Source: Clavulina sp. PMI_390 | Lineage: Eukaryota; Basidiomycota; Agaricomycetes; Cantharellales; Hydnaceae | Length of the DNA stretch: 64,000 bases | Reading direction: 5' to 3' | NCBI GenBank assembly: GCA_015039315.1 | Contig: WIDE01000091.1 | Location: 62,001 to 126,000 of the forward strand | Shown here: positions 1 through 11,373 of the stretch, piece after piece | How positions within the stretch are numbered: the first letter of the stretch is position 1 | Layout of the letters: the number at the start of each line of letters is the position of its first letter | Notes under the pieces: model-generated | The model's database searches: none | Told to the model about the DNA's origin: nothing | The model's input: only the letters and a program-made list of their open reading frames with translations | Made by a program: the position numbers and the translations under genes

Positions 1-1412
1 TTAGGAGAGTAACTGGATGGCTGCGAACGATCGATGATTCCTTTGATCGTGTAACTGACTAGCACTATTTCTCATGTCTCACGCTCGGCGTCCATCAGCG
101 AAAGAGCCGGACTGGGTTTAGGAAGACAGATTCGATGCTTAATAGGCTTGCTCTACGTATGTGATATCTTTCTTTTTGGCGGCGTTGATCTTCTTGAGTC
201 GCGACAGACATTGATGGCTGATCTATTCTGGGACAATTTAACAGTTGTCATCCAAACTGGTGCCATTACTGCCTTGGGTGCCATGCTTGGCCTGCTTCTC
301 TTCGTAAGCGTCTGATTTCTTTGCATGCGGATTCTCCATTTCTGATTGCGAGTTACACATGTTATTCTTCCTCATTAGCTGTCTGTGGTAAGCCACCTCG
401 TCATAACCTTTATGCTCAGCCGCATCGCATGGTCGGGTCTGCTCACCATCTTAATTCTTTATAGCCGGACTTTATTCATCTATTGTTCATCTTCACGCTC
501 CCGTACGCAAGCTACAACCTCTAATTTTGAATGGATGACTAACCAAAAACTCTCGTCATGTACCTCTAGATCATCCTACGGCGTATGCTTGCTCGCGTCG
601 CTCAATGCTCGGGCCGCTTGGTCATTCTCGTTAAACGGAGAACACACCTATCATGGTGGCTGGGTGAGCACCCCAATCCGTTGCGCTCAATTTTTCGCGA
701 CTCTATTCTCATGACGATTCGCTCATAGACAACCGAGGGGGAACGCACCCAGCAGGGACGCACTAACACAACCATCATCACTGACTCCGAAGCTACGCCA
801 GGCGATATTGAGTTGGGCAGGACCGTAACTGGACCGCAACTAGTGGGAACATATATGACCAAAAATGGGTGCAACTTTGCCCAAGAGGTGAGAAGGAGAT
901 CCTCTCATGTACCGCCATTTACTGGTGTCGTTGATCCCAAAAGACGACCCTCCAACGAGTATTTGGACGTCAAGAGGCGAGTATCTGTGGATGACGGACT
1001 GTCCTTCCGTTCATTCGAGTACTCTCGAGGAGAGAGAGAAACAGACCCTCTTGGCGACGATCTTGACGTCGACGCCGATGTCATTGATATCAGCGCTGAT
1101 GTTGACGTGGATCAACGCGAGACAATAAAAAAAGGGAGAGAACCTCCTTGTGGGCGGGGGCAAATATCGCTCGAGTTGCAGCTCCCGATGTCAAGGCAGT
1201 CGAGCTCCAGTACTGGCCTTCAACCTCACCCATCGCCTATCGCGACGTCTCCTCCGCGCGTGAACCCGGCGCATTTGGACCCGAGCTGGACTGCGCGAGA
1301 CGCGACAGCAACGACAACAGCGACAACAGCGATGCCACGAGCGCCAGAAGAAGCCGCTCTTCCTGACTCAAATCAACGACGGCGGGATGTTAGCTGGCGC
1401 GAGATGCTATGA
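1..1412 (+). CDS. DUF6534-like membrane protein, 3' part
   Basis: The 5' end lies outside the window. Around 105-160 the frame reads RKSRTGFRKTDSMLNRLAL, the cytoplasmic loop motif typical of fungal DUF6534 membrane proteins. An intron probably follows. A further hydrophobic segment (TGAITALGAMLGLLLF, about 262-309) is followed by another intron (donor at 310). The region up to about 640 contains the family-like motif LLASLNARAAW. The hydrophilic C-terminal tail continues to a stop at 1410-1412 and contains Asp-rich and Thr/Ala-rich stretches. These proteins are multi-pass membrane proteins of unknown function. The middle exons (about 380-640) fit the family poorly and contain an unexpectedly polar stretch, so the gene could be decaying. 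Exon limits are uncertain. Confidence 0.5.
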
Positions 1413-2269
1413 CCATCAGTTACGACTTGCTCTTTGTCGCCGCTAATCCACTTTGTCATCCATGTTTTTGTTTATTCACGCCGCTCTTCGCATCGCCATT
1501 TAATTGGCTCTTCTCGCTCCCAAGCTCTCGCATTGCCCATCTACATCTCTACTTCTGCATCCACTCATTGCTCGCGTTTTCTTTTTCGGTTCTTATGCTT
1601 TCCGATAGTCTGTTGTGGTAATGGTATCACATGCTCGTCATTACTCATTATTTACGGTATTATTTGCCCTGTACAACCCTATATCCTTGTACTATACCTT
1701 CTGGGCCCTCGTTACCCTCTATCTATTCCCTCATATATGCAACTGTTTATGGAGGCTCATCTCCTTTCTTGATTAGCAGCCACCTTTTGCATGAGCACGT
1801 TAGCATATCTGCATGTCGGTCGGACCGACTGCTCTTGACGCCGTTAGGTTCATGAGGGTTGTTATAGCGTCAAATGTCGGCCTGCCTATCCACGCAGATG
1901 TACTTCTGCTATCCTAGAGTCAACTTTAGTCAAAGTCAAGTTGATAGTCGCAACTTCCGACTCCAACTTGCTCTTGAGGCTCCAACTTTCAGTCAAAATT
2001 GGTCAACAGTCGAGTTGAAGTTGAGTCAAGTTGAGTTGCGGCAACACTATTGCAGGTGGTGCTGTGGAGCCGGAAGCCTTTGTTAGAAGGTGAAGTATCA
2101 TGTCTAACTTAGGCTCAAGCCCTTGCATGCATTAGCCAATCACAGATATTTTAAGCTCCCGCACTGATAGGCACTGGTCAAGGGAGGCAAGGTGTTTTGT
2201 CATTTTCTCCTGTGTTGGTTTAATCATAACAGCAGGTATGCTCTCTGTGAACACACATTTGATATACCT
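1413..2269. other. Gene-free stretch with AGTCAACTT/AAGTTGA motif cluster
   Basis: No convincing gene is seen. Between about 1917 and 2040 the short motif AGTCAACTT and its complement AAGTTGACT recur many times with small variations, giving a locally self-complementary, low-complexity stretch. From about 2160 on, CpG becomes rare, which marks the left edge of the CpG-poor block containing the next gene. Confidence 0.5.
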
Positions 2270-4987
2270 CTACTGATCATGAGAACTCTCCTCTGCAGGC
2301 ATACCAATAGGCAGACTAAGCTCCTTTTTATATATGCTCATATCATACCATGTATCAGAATGACCAAACTTCCGAATGGTGAGGTCTGAAGGGAAAAGCA
2401 TCTCCCAGAGCTGGTCCTTAACTTCATCAGGACAAATTGGTTCTTGGATGCCTTTCATGCTCCCAGAGTGAATTGCCTCATACTGTAGGAACATCAGCCT
2501 GAGTGGATTGGAAAACATCTAGAATTGCTCACCACACCACCAGCTCTATAGGACATTTCCTTATCTGCATCAAGGCCTTGGCGTTTGTAGATTGCTGGAA
2601 GGCAGAAACTCTCAGAGATCAAGCACCATACCAAGCATTTCATCTCACATTGAAGCTGTTCAACTCTGCCTTTGATGGCTTCAACAAGGTATAGCATGGT
2701 GTCATTGGCATACCACATGTCATGCTCTGACAGGATATTTGCCTTTGCTAGTGGTATCAACCGGATGTGCCGGCGGATGAGTACAAAGAACAGTGCAAAC
2801 AAATCCTTTGAAGTAAAATTAGCAGACCAGGGTGCTAAATCATTTAAAAGTATAAACCTACCTTCTCAAATGTTGTTGAGTCCATAACAAGCTTCACTGA
2901 CTCCACACTGTCAAAAATAAATCCAAACCCCTCCAGCTTATATTCCAACCTTGTCTCTTTCTGCACCATGCTTTTTCTGACAAGGTCATCAAGAGGAGAA
3001 TCTGTGCGCCAAGTTGACTTTGATGCTGCACACCATGTGAGCTGCCTCATTGTATGAACCCAAGATAAATCATGCAGATACTGGAATACATTGTTGCAAT
3101 CATTTGCAGGCATGTTGGCAAGCCCATGTTGAGCAATTTTATATATATCCCAGATCTTGAGTGAATAATATGCAGCTTCAACTGCCCAGCCTTGAGACCA
3201 GTATGCAATCCTGTAGCAAGAGGAATGCATAAATCAACTTAGTAAACAAGGACATGGTTGACTACATAAATGTCTTGCTCACCACTGGAGAAGTGTCCAA
3301 TCCATTGGAATGCTCTGAGCAAAGTCATTTACATCTGATACCCTCACATATTCACCTGCATTGTCATCAATTGCTTCTGCAATGGTGCGGGCATATGGCA
3401 AGGAAAGATATTCTAAGTAATCTTTGTCTGAAAGAATACTCTCATCAGATGTGGGTGAATGGAGGTGAATGTCCTCAGCTAGAGGTTCATCCATAGCCAC
3501 AGCAGTGTCTGTATTAAAACTTTCTGCTGCAGCTGCTGCATCAGCATAGCGGTCAAGGTCGTAGTCACTGAGGCCAATGACAAACTTCTTGGCCTTGATG
3601 GAGGACTGCCATGTCTATCAGAATTGGTAGCAAAGTTAACATTCTTAGGTATTTGGCATGCTTCAGGGAAACTTGCATTATTTTTCCACACCAGACGAAT
3701 GTCTGGGTGCATGATTTCACTGAATGGACCTGCTTTCAGCATCATATGCATTCTGGAGCTTGGTTGTTTGCCTCGTGTCCACTTGTTTGAGTTTTTCTTG
3801 ATGAACTCCACCTGAGCCATAAGCTTGCACTCATAGTAAGGCCGTGAGTCCTGAAGCATTTGTTCTAGGGGCTGAGCTAGTTCAAAGAGCTCTTTGTGGC
3901 TGTACACTGGCTTGTTGCTCACTGCAGCAGGTGGGTGCATAGCATCTTTAGGTGTTACTTTGAGAATGGTTTGGTCTGGATTGTTGGGGTCATGACTTGC
4001 ACTAAGTGCAATAGTGCCAGAGGCTTTGCCATAATCTGCAAGGATAGGCCCTATTTTGTTATCAACTTCAGAGGTCTCAAGCATTCCAGTAGGAGTACTG
4101 TATTGTGGCATCATTTGTTCTTGAACCCAGGATTGATGCAAGTCAGCTACACTATAAGAACAGCAACTAGAGACATAAAAGCACTTACGCTGCTGCTGTT
4201 CCATCTGGTGCTCAATGATTCTTGTCAGCTTGAGAACCATTGCATTTGTCTCACGGACTTGCTGGCGGATCTCATCAACGGTTACAGTGGTGTGAATTGT
4301 GCATGCATACTGAATGTCTCCTTTACGAGACTTGTGCAACCAATTATAGATTAGTTGAGATTCACAGAACAACGGATGAGGGTCATACAACAAGGATGTC
4401 ACCTGCAGCTTTGAAGAGGGCTGCATATTGACCAGATTGGAAGAACTTGGATATCAATCGGTGTTGGTGGTACTGAAGAGGACACAAAATTGAGACGGCT
4501 GATCTGCACTGCAAGATTGAGAACAGCATGCCTTGTTGATTAAATTTCCAGTGTTTATGATGTCTTGCTCAATGTCTTTTACAAGGGTCTCAATACGCCC
4601 CTGGACACTGTCGCCATTCTCTGTAACAAGAGTAGGATCCTTAACAAAGTGTAATTGCTGCGTGTACAAATGTGAGGCACACGAGGTCAAGAGTTAAAGA
4701 GAAGCAAACTGACAAGGAGTGCGCTCATCATGTCTGCCATCTGAAGAATCAGCGCACGCGCTTTGGTACTATTCTGTCGACGCTGGACCTCGAGTTGGAC
4801 AACTCCGTTGAAGAGAGTGACAGCAACTGGGGCACAGGATCATAAGCGAGGCTACACTGAAAATAAGGAATGCGAACGTACGCTCAACGAACGGAAATGG
4901 CTGGGCTTTAGCGAGGCCGAGCAGGCCATTCATGACTTCTAAGGTATTTTTATTGAGCTTATGTTTACTGGGGGTAGTAGCCGACAT
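2270..4987 (-). CDS. EF-hand family protein (Agaricomycete-specific layout)
   Basis: This is a multi-exon gene on the minus strand. The first exon starts at 4987 (MSATTPSKHKLNKNTLEVMN...) and resembles the N terminus of a mushroom family of large EF-hand proteins. Further exons carry the family's CTIHTTVTVDE segment and a single EF-hand-like loop (DDNAGEYVRVSD, about 3340-3380) followed by IPMDWTLLQW and, across a clean phase-2 intron, IAYWSQGW. Later exons contain ILSEHDMWYANDTM and, after another intron, KRQGLDADKEMSY. The last exon ends at 2270. The splice sites I checked keep the frame open (for example donor GTGAGC near 3281 and acceptor CTACAG near 3209). The EF-hand loop is degenerate: loop position 5 is Gly instead of Asp, and position 12 is Asp instead of Glu. 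Function is unknown. About 27 CpG occur in 2.4 kb of gene body, against about 15 in 180 bp of the first-exon region. Confidence 0.7.
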
Positions 4988-4991
4988 ACTA

Positions 4992-5482
4992 TTAATTGGA
5001 CCTTAGATAGAAGAAAACCTGGGTGAGTGCTCGGAAACGCAGAGATTGACTTGTCGCACCGATCCAATCGTCAATAGTTCTGCCGACTCCAGCTGTCTCT
5101 ATCGCGTGCCACGCGTCATTGATGAGCTTCTTGTTCGTACCATAAAGCGTGTTTCCATGCTGATAGATATCAGCCACTTTAGCCATGCCATCATCTACCA
5201 AATCGACGCGGATCAGGTGTTGATCAGTCTACCATCAAAGTCGATCTGGCGGAAGCGGATGACTCATGACTCACGGATTCTGTCGGCTTGATCGTCTGCA
5301 GCGGTGTTCACGACTAATCGTCTACCAAAGACTTCCTCTGGACGCCCAGTGACTATAGTCTTCGCTATTGTTAATTTGCCTTGTAGGGGAGCCAAAGGAG
5401 GTGTATCGGTCAAACCACTTCTCCCAGTGGGGAGATCTAGCCCTGCTGAGAGTTCGGGGTCGTTTGGACTGAAGAGAGGCAT
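4992..5482 (-). pseudogene. Unrecognised, probably decayed coding fragment
   Basis: Two open segments (5482-5267 and 5201-4992) on the minus strand look like parts of one protein. The first reads MPLFSPNDPELSAGLDLPTG and ends in ...DQADRIRES followed by a stop. The same frame continues after the stop as VIRFRQIDFDG. A different frame then picks up HLIRVDLVDDGMAK and runs to the stop at 4992. An in-frame TGA and a frame change, with no room for a normal intron between them, suggest a broken gene rather than splicing. I do not recognise the family. The stop lies only 4 bp before the start codon of the EF-hand gene at 4987, so a shared transcript or a misjudged gene boundary is possible. Confidence 0.35.
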
Positions 5483-5955
5483 AGCTGAAGTGCAGTCCTT
5501 GAGTTGGGGTCACCGAAAAAGATAAGGATGGGATCGACTAAGAGATCACGGGACGCTTGCCTCCTTATTACAAGTGAAGCAAATCAATAGAGTTCAATCC
5601 AGTCAAAGCATATAGACGACGTAGGAACCTGATAGCCTGGTTCTCAATGACTATTTGCCTAAGAGATTCACATAAAGCGGAGGGCACCGGCCGCAAGATG
5701 TTGCGTTCAAATTCCACCTTCTACCGTTGAGATTTAGTGCATCAGAATTGAATAGGTAGCAAGCGCTCGGCCAGATCAATAGGCGGTCTGAAAGAAGTCC
5801 TAATTGCTAACATGTAAAATCTAGATTCTAAGGGTGTCAACAGAAAGCGGCTGACACTCAAGGGGTTGTGAGTAGCTTGGTAAGAGCCAAACCATTAGGG
5901 TCAGCACGCATCCAGTGGTTAGAATCTGTCTCTAACAATCCAGCATATCCCACAT
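5483..5955. other. Intergenic, nothing recognised
   Basis: No open frame, RNA gene or repeat was seen here. It lies upstream of the decayed fragment on the minus strand and downstream of the alpha/beta hydrolase gene. Confidence 0.5.
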
Positions 5956-8055
5956 CTAAATACCGGCGGACAAGTTGCGCTTCTTATCCACGCCGGTAAA
6001 CACAATTCCCTCCTCCACAACCTTATACCCAATCCAGTCCTTCTCCGAATCTATTACGAAACCATCCTCCCTCACCACACGATCCTTGCCGATACCGGTC
6101 TCTCTCCCGATCCACGCATCCGGTCCAGAGCTTGGATGTTGCGTGACAAGCTCTTCCGCGCATAGCTTGAGCCATTGCACGGCAGGCTTACGCACCCAAC
6201 GATCTGGTGGAGGGCCGCCTCCGACAGGATTACCGCCAGTGAACCATCCAAGATGTCCACCATGCTCAGTGACGACGAGTGCACAGGCAGTGGAGCCAGG
6301 CGTTTCTGCGATAGGGTATGAGCGGACGATTGGGTCGTCATGAGAATTGAACGCGAGGAACGGAACGCGGATGTCAGGAAGAGCGGTGTGGGACGAAGAA
6401 TTGGAGTCTGTCAAAGGTGAAAAGCAGAGTTGATTGAGTTGAAGACATTCCATAAGCGGTGGGGATAGGAGAGAGCTGCTTACAATAATCATTTGCAGAA
6501 GCAAAGGGGAATGGAGCTCGCCTACCACCGATGACGCGAGCGATGTGGTGATCGAAATCATACAGTGTGACATTTTTCATGGCAAGCGCTTTTGGGATAA
6601 GGGTTTTCAGGGTCTCATCCTCAGGGAAGGTGCGCCAGTGGTCCTCTATTGTGAATAGCAGGTCAGTGAATGGGCATTGAAGGCCTTGAAAATATTCGAA
6701 GGACTCGACGAACCATGGGTTTTGAACATCGCAAACAAGCTGTCGCCCATTGCTCTGCTATATACGTTCTTGCCCAACCAGGTGCTTAGAAGTCTGAATA
6801 CAGCGGAAAGAATTGTCAGAATTGATTAATATAGCTCCCTCGCGTGAAATGGCGGACCTATCGCTGTTTTTCTTCAGGTCCCAAGGCTACATAATCAGAC
6901 GAGGTAGAGTAGGGTCCAAGGGGGAGAAACTCTCAATCAGTCAGAGTCGCAGGCAAACTATATGGAACACACTCACACAAGCCAGAGCCAAACCTGAGCT
7001 GAGTCTACTCCTCACGCCCTCCTCGCCAAGATACCGCGTGATGATATTCGCGCCAAGGCTGAACCCAGCGCCAAGGAGAGGAGCATTAGGGTATTTGGAG
7101 GTAATGTATAGCAACCCAGACCGGAGGTCGTCAGTGTTCTGAGCACTATACATCTGTGCGAGTATTCGAAGAAAAATATTCGGTCAATTGCGACTCTGCT
7201 GGCAGAATTAGTAACTGGCTATTACCTGAGCGCTAGTGAAGGGGACATCGGCGCCTAGCGAAGATCAAAGAAGTCGCAAGGAAGGTCAAAGGGGTACTTG
7301 AGAACATTGAATATGATACACTCACATCCTCGGAAGTTCACCACGAAGGCCCGCAGTCCTAGACCACCCTTGCTCTTTGGCAAAGTAACAACGGAGAGAA
7401 CAGACCTCACGTATGGCTCAAAAGAGCCTCCGGTAAGACCATGTTGAACGACAACGATCGGCGTCTCGGCGGGAAGGTCAACAGCATCCTTCGATGGAGG
7501 GGCCATGTCAAGGCCAAGGGTACCCCCATCAGGCAGTCGGATCAGGGTTCTATACACAAATGAAGATGCCAAGATAGAGTTGGGTAATGATCGAATGATA
7601 TATGGTATTTGATATTCAGTGCTCAATACCCTGGCGTCAAAAGCTGAGAGATAACGTCAAGCACTCACCGCTCGTAGACCACTTTGTCTACCTCCTCAAA
7701 GTTCCCTCCCACGACGTAGGCTGTCTGGAAGTCGCCTCCCGGGAGCCACCACGATGGCTTGAAAGGTTCGAAAGCGGCGGGAACGCGAGCCTCAACAAGC
7801 TGCTTGATAGTCAACTCCTCACTTTCGCTCTCTAGATCGTTGGGCAGCTCATCAGACACGAGATATAGTTCATAGAAAGTAGATTAGAAAGTTCATACCA
7901 GATGGAACGCCAGCCGCATCACATTTCTTGAACCGGAAAGTCTGGGGTTTCGCAGGATAGTAGAACGAATGTTTTTGTGCCCTTCCCACCCAAGCAAGCA
8001 CTAGAAAGACCACAGCAAAGCACGAGGAAGCGATAGAGTACAGCCCGAGCCCCAT
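5956..8055 (-). CDS. Membrane-anchored alpha/beta hydrolase (YheT/Eht1-Eeb1 family), copy A
   Basis: This is an intron-rich gene for a protein of roughly 480 residues. The N terminus (MGLGLYSIASSCFAVVFLVL) is a single hydrophobic anchor. It is followed by PSWWLPGGDFQTAYV and IVVVQHGLTGGSFEPYVR, which are hallmarks of the YheT-like family. The nucleophile elbow is GAGFSLGANI (Ser in G-x-S-x-G). The acid is in NSHDDPIV and the catalytic His in EHGGHLGWF. The protein ends ...KKRNLSAGI. Fungal relatives (yeast Eht1, Eeb1 and Mgl2) act as medium-chain ethyl-ester synthases, esterases or acylglycerol lipases; the substrate here is unknown. The triad is complete and the exons join cleanly. It is closest in sequence to the plus-strand copy at 11374-13450, and all three copies share intron positions. 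Confidence 0.85.
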
Positions 8056-8440
8056 TTCTAAGGTGGAGCGCGTTGACGATGGTCGGAAACGCGGATGGGT
8101 GACGACCGACGACGCGGGAACGAGGTCGAGGCGACCGTGAGAAATTACTCAACCTCAGTTTGTTTCCGCACGTTCGACGAGCATTCGTCATAGATAAGAA
8201 ACTTATCGGCCAAAGTCGGGCAATCGAAATTTAAGGGGTGCCATAGGGGTTCGCTACTTGGGTGGAAGGAGACAAGCCTTGGCCATGTGCAAATCTGAAG
8301 AAGTAGCTCCCCGACATGTGACCACCAGGCTTGCTGGTTCTCGCTCCAGTTCAATACATGCCATTATCATCCTTCGATCATCAAGAAAGCGTATAAAAAC
8401 GCTCTATTACATAGAGGATTACAACTCGGTACTGAGCACA
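8056..8440. other. Spacer between tandem hydrolase genes
   Basis: This 385-bp spacer holds the upstream region of hydrolase copy A and the 3' flank of copy B. A short T/A-rich stretch lies at 8388-8430. No gene is seen. Confidence 0.5.
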
Positions 8441-10546
8441 CTACAAACCAGCACCCCCGCTCGTCGCCTTCATAGCATTCGCAAACTCCGCCCCACTAAT
8501 AATCTCTCCCTCCTCAATAATCTTATACCCAACCATATCATTGCCTACCTCCATCACAAACCCACTCGTCTTATCAACAATCACGCCCTCCTCGCGCGGT
8601 CTCGGTCCCACTTTCTCATCGGGGACGTAATCCTCCGCCACGGCGCGCAAGAATTCCAGTACGGGCTCGCGCACCCATCGGTCAGCGGGCTTTTGTGAGC
8701 GCAAGGACGCGATGGGGTTGGATGAGCCGTGGAACCAGCCGAGATGGCCTCCGGCGTGTGTGATGGCGAGTGCGCATGTCGAGGAGTGCGCGACTTCGTG
8801 AGTGGGGTTGTATGCGACGATAGGGTCGTCTTTGGTGTTTAGGGCGAGGAAAGGGACGCGGATGGTGCGGAGTGCAGGGTGACTTTGTGCCCATTGGACT
8901 AGATACAGATGATGAAGGAATCGCGAGAGCGGTTGTCGGTGAACAGCGAAAGAAAGACGGGCTAGAGTGTGTGCACTCACAGTAATCTTGTGCAGTGGGG
9001 AACGGGAACGGCGGCGAGTTTCCCCCCACAACTCTAATCATAGCTTCATCCATCTCCATGAGTGTAGGATTCTTTAGCCCTAGAATAATAGGCACTTGTG
9101 GCTCTAGTCTATTGCCCTTTGGCAGCGCGTTAACCTCATCCACTAAAGAAAGAAATGCGGATTCAGCAATGGGGAAACTAGGCGAAAGTGCCTGAAACGT
9201 ACGATGCCGTTTGAATAGGTTCATAACATTCTTCCCTAATGCACGTCCATAGACCTCGCGAGAGAACCAGTGATCTTGCAGCCTTGAGAGAGGCAAGGAG
9301 AGCCAGATGAGGGTTGAGACGATGGGACAGAATGATTAGAGTAGAGATGTCTATTCGACGTACCGGTTAGCGTTCAGTTTAGTATCCCATGGCTAGAGGT
9401 GGCATGATCATATCAGCAAGGTGTCGACCCATCATACCGCATCACCACTCACACAAGCCAGCACGATTCCGCCCCTAAGCCTGCTCTGAGCGCCCTCCTC
9501 GCCCAGATATCTCGTCAGGACATTGGCACCCAGGCTGAACCCTATTCCAACAAGCGGAGCTCTGGGCCAGCGTTCAGAGATGAACAGCAGCCCTGTACGT
9601 AGGTCGTCCGTGTGGCCGGCGGAGTAGAACTGCACATGTAAATAATATGAGAAGAATATTCAGCACTGCAGGCATAGGATAAGATGTGAAAGCCGTGGTG
9701 GCGCACCTGAGGGCTCGTAATCTTCGTTCCAGCGCCTAATAGTTACAATCGGATCAGAATGTGTATCCGAGAACAGAGGGACGGGGAAGGAAAAGAGCGA
9801 AACTTACATCCACGGAAGTTGATAACAACTGCTCGGTATCCAAGCCCGCCCTCGCTCTTTGGCTTGCAGGCAGAGGCCAGAATAGAGCGCACGTATGGCT
9901 CGTATGAGCCTCCAGTGAGACCATGCTTCACCACAATGATGGGCGTATCGTCCGATAGAGTGTGCGCGTAGTCTGACGAGGAAGGAGGCGTGACGTCGAG
10001 GCCTAAGGAGCCTCCATCTGGGGTTCGAAGCAGCGTTCTGTGGCGTCGGTGCCAATTGAGCATAAGGAGACAGCTTGATTGTCAATGAAACTTGTTGCTC
10101 ACCGCTCATAAACGACTTGGTCGACGTTTGTAAAGTCTGCCAGTGTCATGTAGATCGTTTGAACATGGCCATTGGGAAGCCACCATGTTGGCTTGAACCC
10201 TGCGAAGAGGCTGGGGACGCGCGCTTCGAGGAAAGTCTTGATATTCATCCGTTCGTAGGATTCTGTTATGACAATTGAGTTCATCGAGCCAAGTTGCACG
10301 CGACATAAAGCGAAAATTGATCGTCAACACGCAATGATCACCTCTACTAGTGGCGAGAGAGTTCTGGAACGTACCTTCCCCAGCCCCAACGGTTTTGCGA
10401 ACCTTCAATTCCCCTGGCACAGCAGGGAACCATACTTCAGGAGGAACAGCTGTTCTGCCCATTAGGAGCGCCTTCAACACCCGCCTTGCGAGAATCAGGG
10501 GGAGGATGATGAGAGACGCAGTCAACGCTTGCCAACTAAGACTCAT
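8441..10546 (-). CDS. Membrane-anchored alpha/beta hydrolase (YheT/Eht1-Eeb1 family), copy B
   Basis: This is the second, more diverged paralogue. Exon 1 (from 10546) encodes a hydrophobic anchor (LTASLIILPLILARRVLKAL) and ends at GAGE. After the intron (donor GTACGT, acceptor ATAACAG) the protein continues SYERMNIKTFLEARVP and PTWWLPNGHVQTIYM. The oxyanion region is IIVVKHGLTGGSYEPYVR, the nucleophile motif GIGFSLGANV, the acid NTKDDPIV and the His HAGGHLGWF. All catalytic residues are present. The C terminus (ATSGGAGL) differs from the other two copies. It probably acts on acyl esters at a membrane, by family. The start was chosen because it gives the hydrophobic anchor seen in all three paralogues. 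Confidence 0.83.
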
Positions 10547-11373
10547 AAGATATTTCCCACAGATCCGAATGATGGGGGTGGAACGTCAAAGAGGTTATGG
10601 CTCGGTGAAAAAGTTCGTCCAGAGAAGTTTGCTAGGTGGACGTTGAGTGCTGGGGGGGAACAGCAGTGGGAGCCACCGCGGGGGGCGTGGGCGTCTGAGA
10701 GATCGGACGCTCCGGTGCCGGATTCATTTGGGGGGACGGTATTTATTTGCTTCGGGGAGCATCTTGCGACATTCGCAATTGGGTAGTTGAATAAGTAAAA
10801 TTCTATATTTCGAGACGACGTCCTTAGTCACGATCGAGGCCGTTCTTTCGAGGTTATCACTAGGGTGGTATTCAAGGGCTGAACCAGTAGAATATTCCGG
10901 GAAAATGAGGCGTGGGAATTTGATCCTGTGGTCACACCGTCAAGTGCGTGACACGATCCACCCACTCGAGCCTTCCGCTTCCACAGAGCGCCTTCGACTA
11001 TGCTTTATAGCGATAAAAGTGGTCTCAATTCACCCCAAATTTACCTAATACTCTCTTCCAATGAATATCATATTCACAACGCCGTTACTTCATCCTACGA
11101 CGCCCACTTATTCTCGACCCGTCCCGTTGGAGTCGAACGAGCGCACGTTTCCCTCCGGGGCCATGATAGCAACTCGATAAGACTCGCGGCTCAAATCTCA
11201 CATCAACTCCTCTATCTTTCGATTAACACTCGACCTCGTCACCAAAGGGACTTCATTTGTTCCCACGCAACCGACATTTCTCATGACATGCGCCCTGCCT
11301 CTCTGTGATCCGTGAACCTCCCACGACGAACCTCGACGGGTCTGTCGACTCGACCTCAGTGGGTCTTCGAAAC
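10547..11373. promoter_or_regulatory. Divergent promoter region between hydrolase copies B and C
   Basis: This 827-bp region separates the minus-strand copy B from the plus-strand copy C, so it should hold both promoters. It contains a G-rich run near 10640-10740 and an AT-rich stretch near 10780-10810. No clear TATA box or shared motif was established. Confidence 0.35.

Noticed and set aside
2270..4690. The CpG-poor block as a DNA transposon encoding a transposase
   Set aside because: No DDE or KDZ-type motifs and no terminal repeats were found, while the exons match an EF-hand family with clean splicing.
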